From assembly GCA_017458805.1 (NCBI GenBank), contig JAFTAC010000050.1:1-13540 (forward strand): a stretch of 13,540 nt of DNA. The letters run 5' to 3'. The position numbers and the translations under genes are program-made. Of this stretch, positions 13,536-13,540 are shown piece after piece. Positions within the stretch are counted from its first letter, which is position 1. Every line of letters starts with the position of its first letter. Origin of the DNA: Victivallales bacterium. GTDB lineage: Bacteria > Verrucomicrobiota > Lentisphaeria > Oligosphaerales > Oligosphaeraceae. The notes beneath the pieces were generated by a model that did not search any database, was not told the origin of the DNA, and was given only the letters and a program-made list of their open reading frames with translations.

Positions 13536-13540
13536 AATCA

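Noticed and set aside
1..13540. Possible CRISPR array or phage/IS element
   Set aside because: No array with regular repeats of 24-40 bases and unique spacers is present, and no transposase, integrase or phage structural gene was found. The tandem repeats seen are too short.

Overview
The window reads as chromosomal DNA from a Gram-negative heterotroph of moderate GC content. A lipoprotein signal, a large exported protein and an ECF sigma/anti-sigma pair point to an envelope with a periplasm. Gene content (secreted multi-sandwich protein, GH32 enzyme, PHP-domain hydrolase, YifB/ComM-type ATPase, RpoE-type regulation) fits the PVC group (Lentisphaerota/Victivallales or Kiritimatiellota), but that placement is an inference from style only. 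No rRNA, tRNA, CRISPR array, transposase or phage gene is visible.

Left part (1-3915, all genes on the minus strand). Tandem repeats and a repeat-rich spacer come first, followed by a clean Rho-independent terminator (242-276). That terminator closes an apparent three-gene operon read right to left: a DUF6364-like antitoxin, a PIN-domain toxin and a GH32 fructan/sucrose hydrolase. The first two overlap by ATGA, and the third starts two bases after the toxin stop codon. One promoter (about 2324-2351) overlapped by an inverted repeat (2305-2333) sits in front of the antitoxin. Upstream, on the same strand, is a complete yifB/comM-like AAA+ ATPase gene.

Middle part (4071-9836). Divergent from yifB lies a gene for an exported protein of about 1440 residues with no recognised catalytic motif. 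It consists of concanavalin/LamG-like and carbohydrate-binding-like beta-sandwiches, including a sandwich type that seems to occur three times. An MFS transporter follows after 5 bases, probably in the same operon. The convergent junction after it holds a striking set of inverted and direct repeats (9673-9834).

Right part (9837-13540, minus strand). A 570-residue protein joins a ThuA/glutamine-amidotransferase-like N-terminal fold to a PHP (CehA/McbA-like) metallo-hydrolase domain whose metal-binding motifs look partly degenerate. Upstream is a tight sigma operon: ECF sigma factor, zinc-finger membrane anti-sigma factor and a small Pro/Ala/Lys-rich lipoprotein. The anti-sigma and lipoprotein genes overlap by ATGA. 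Five heptamer tandem repeats lie directly ahead of the sigma gene and run to the window edge.

Several of the longest possible reading frames begin at TTG codons. For the large secreted protein, the PHP protein, the anti-sigma factor and the sigma factor an internal ATG is the better start, and the coordinates given here use it. The most unusual points are the GH32 gene wired into a toxin-antitoxin operon, the triplicated sandwich protein, the degenerate PHP fusion, and the hairpin repeat at the convergent junction.
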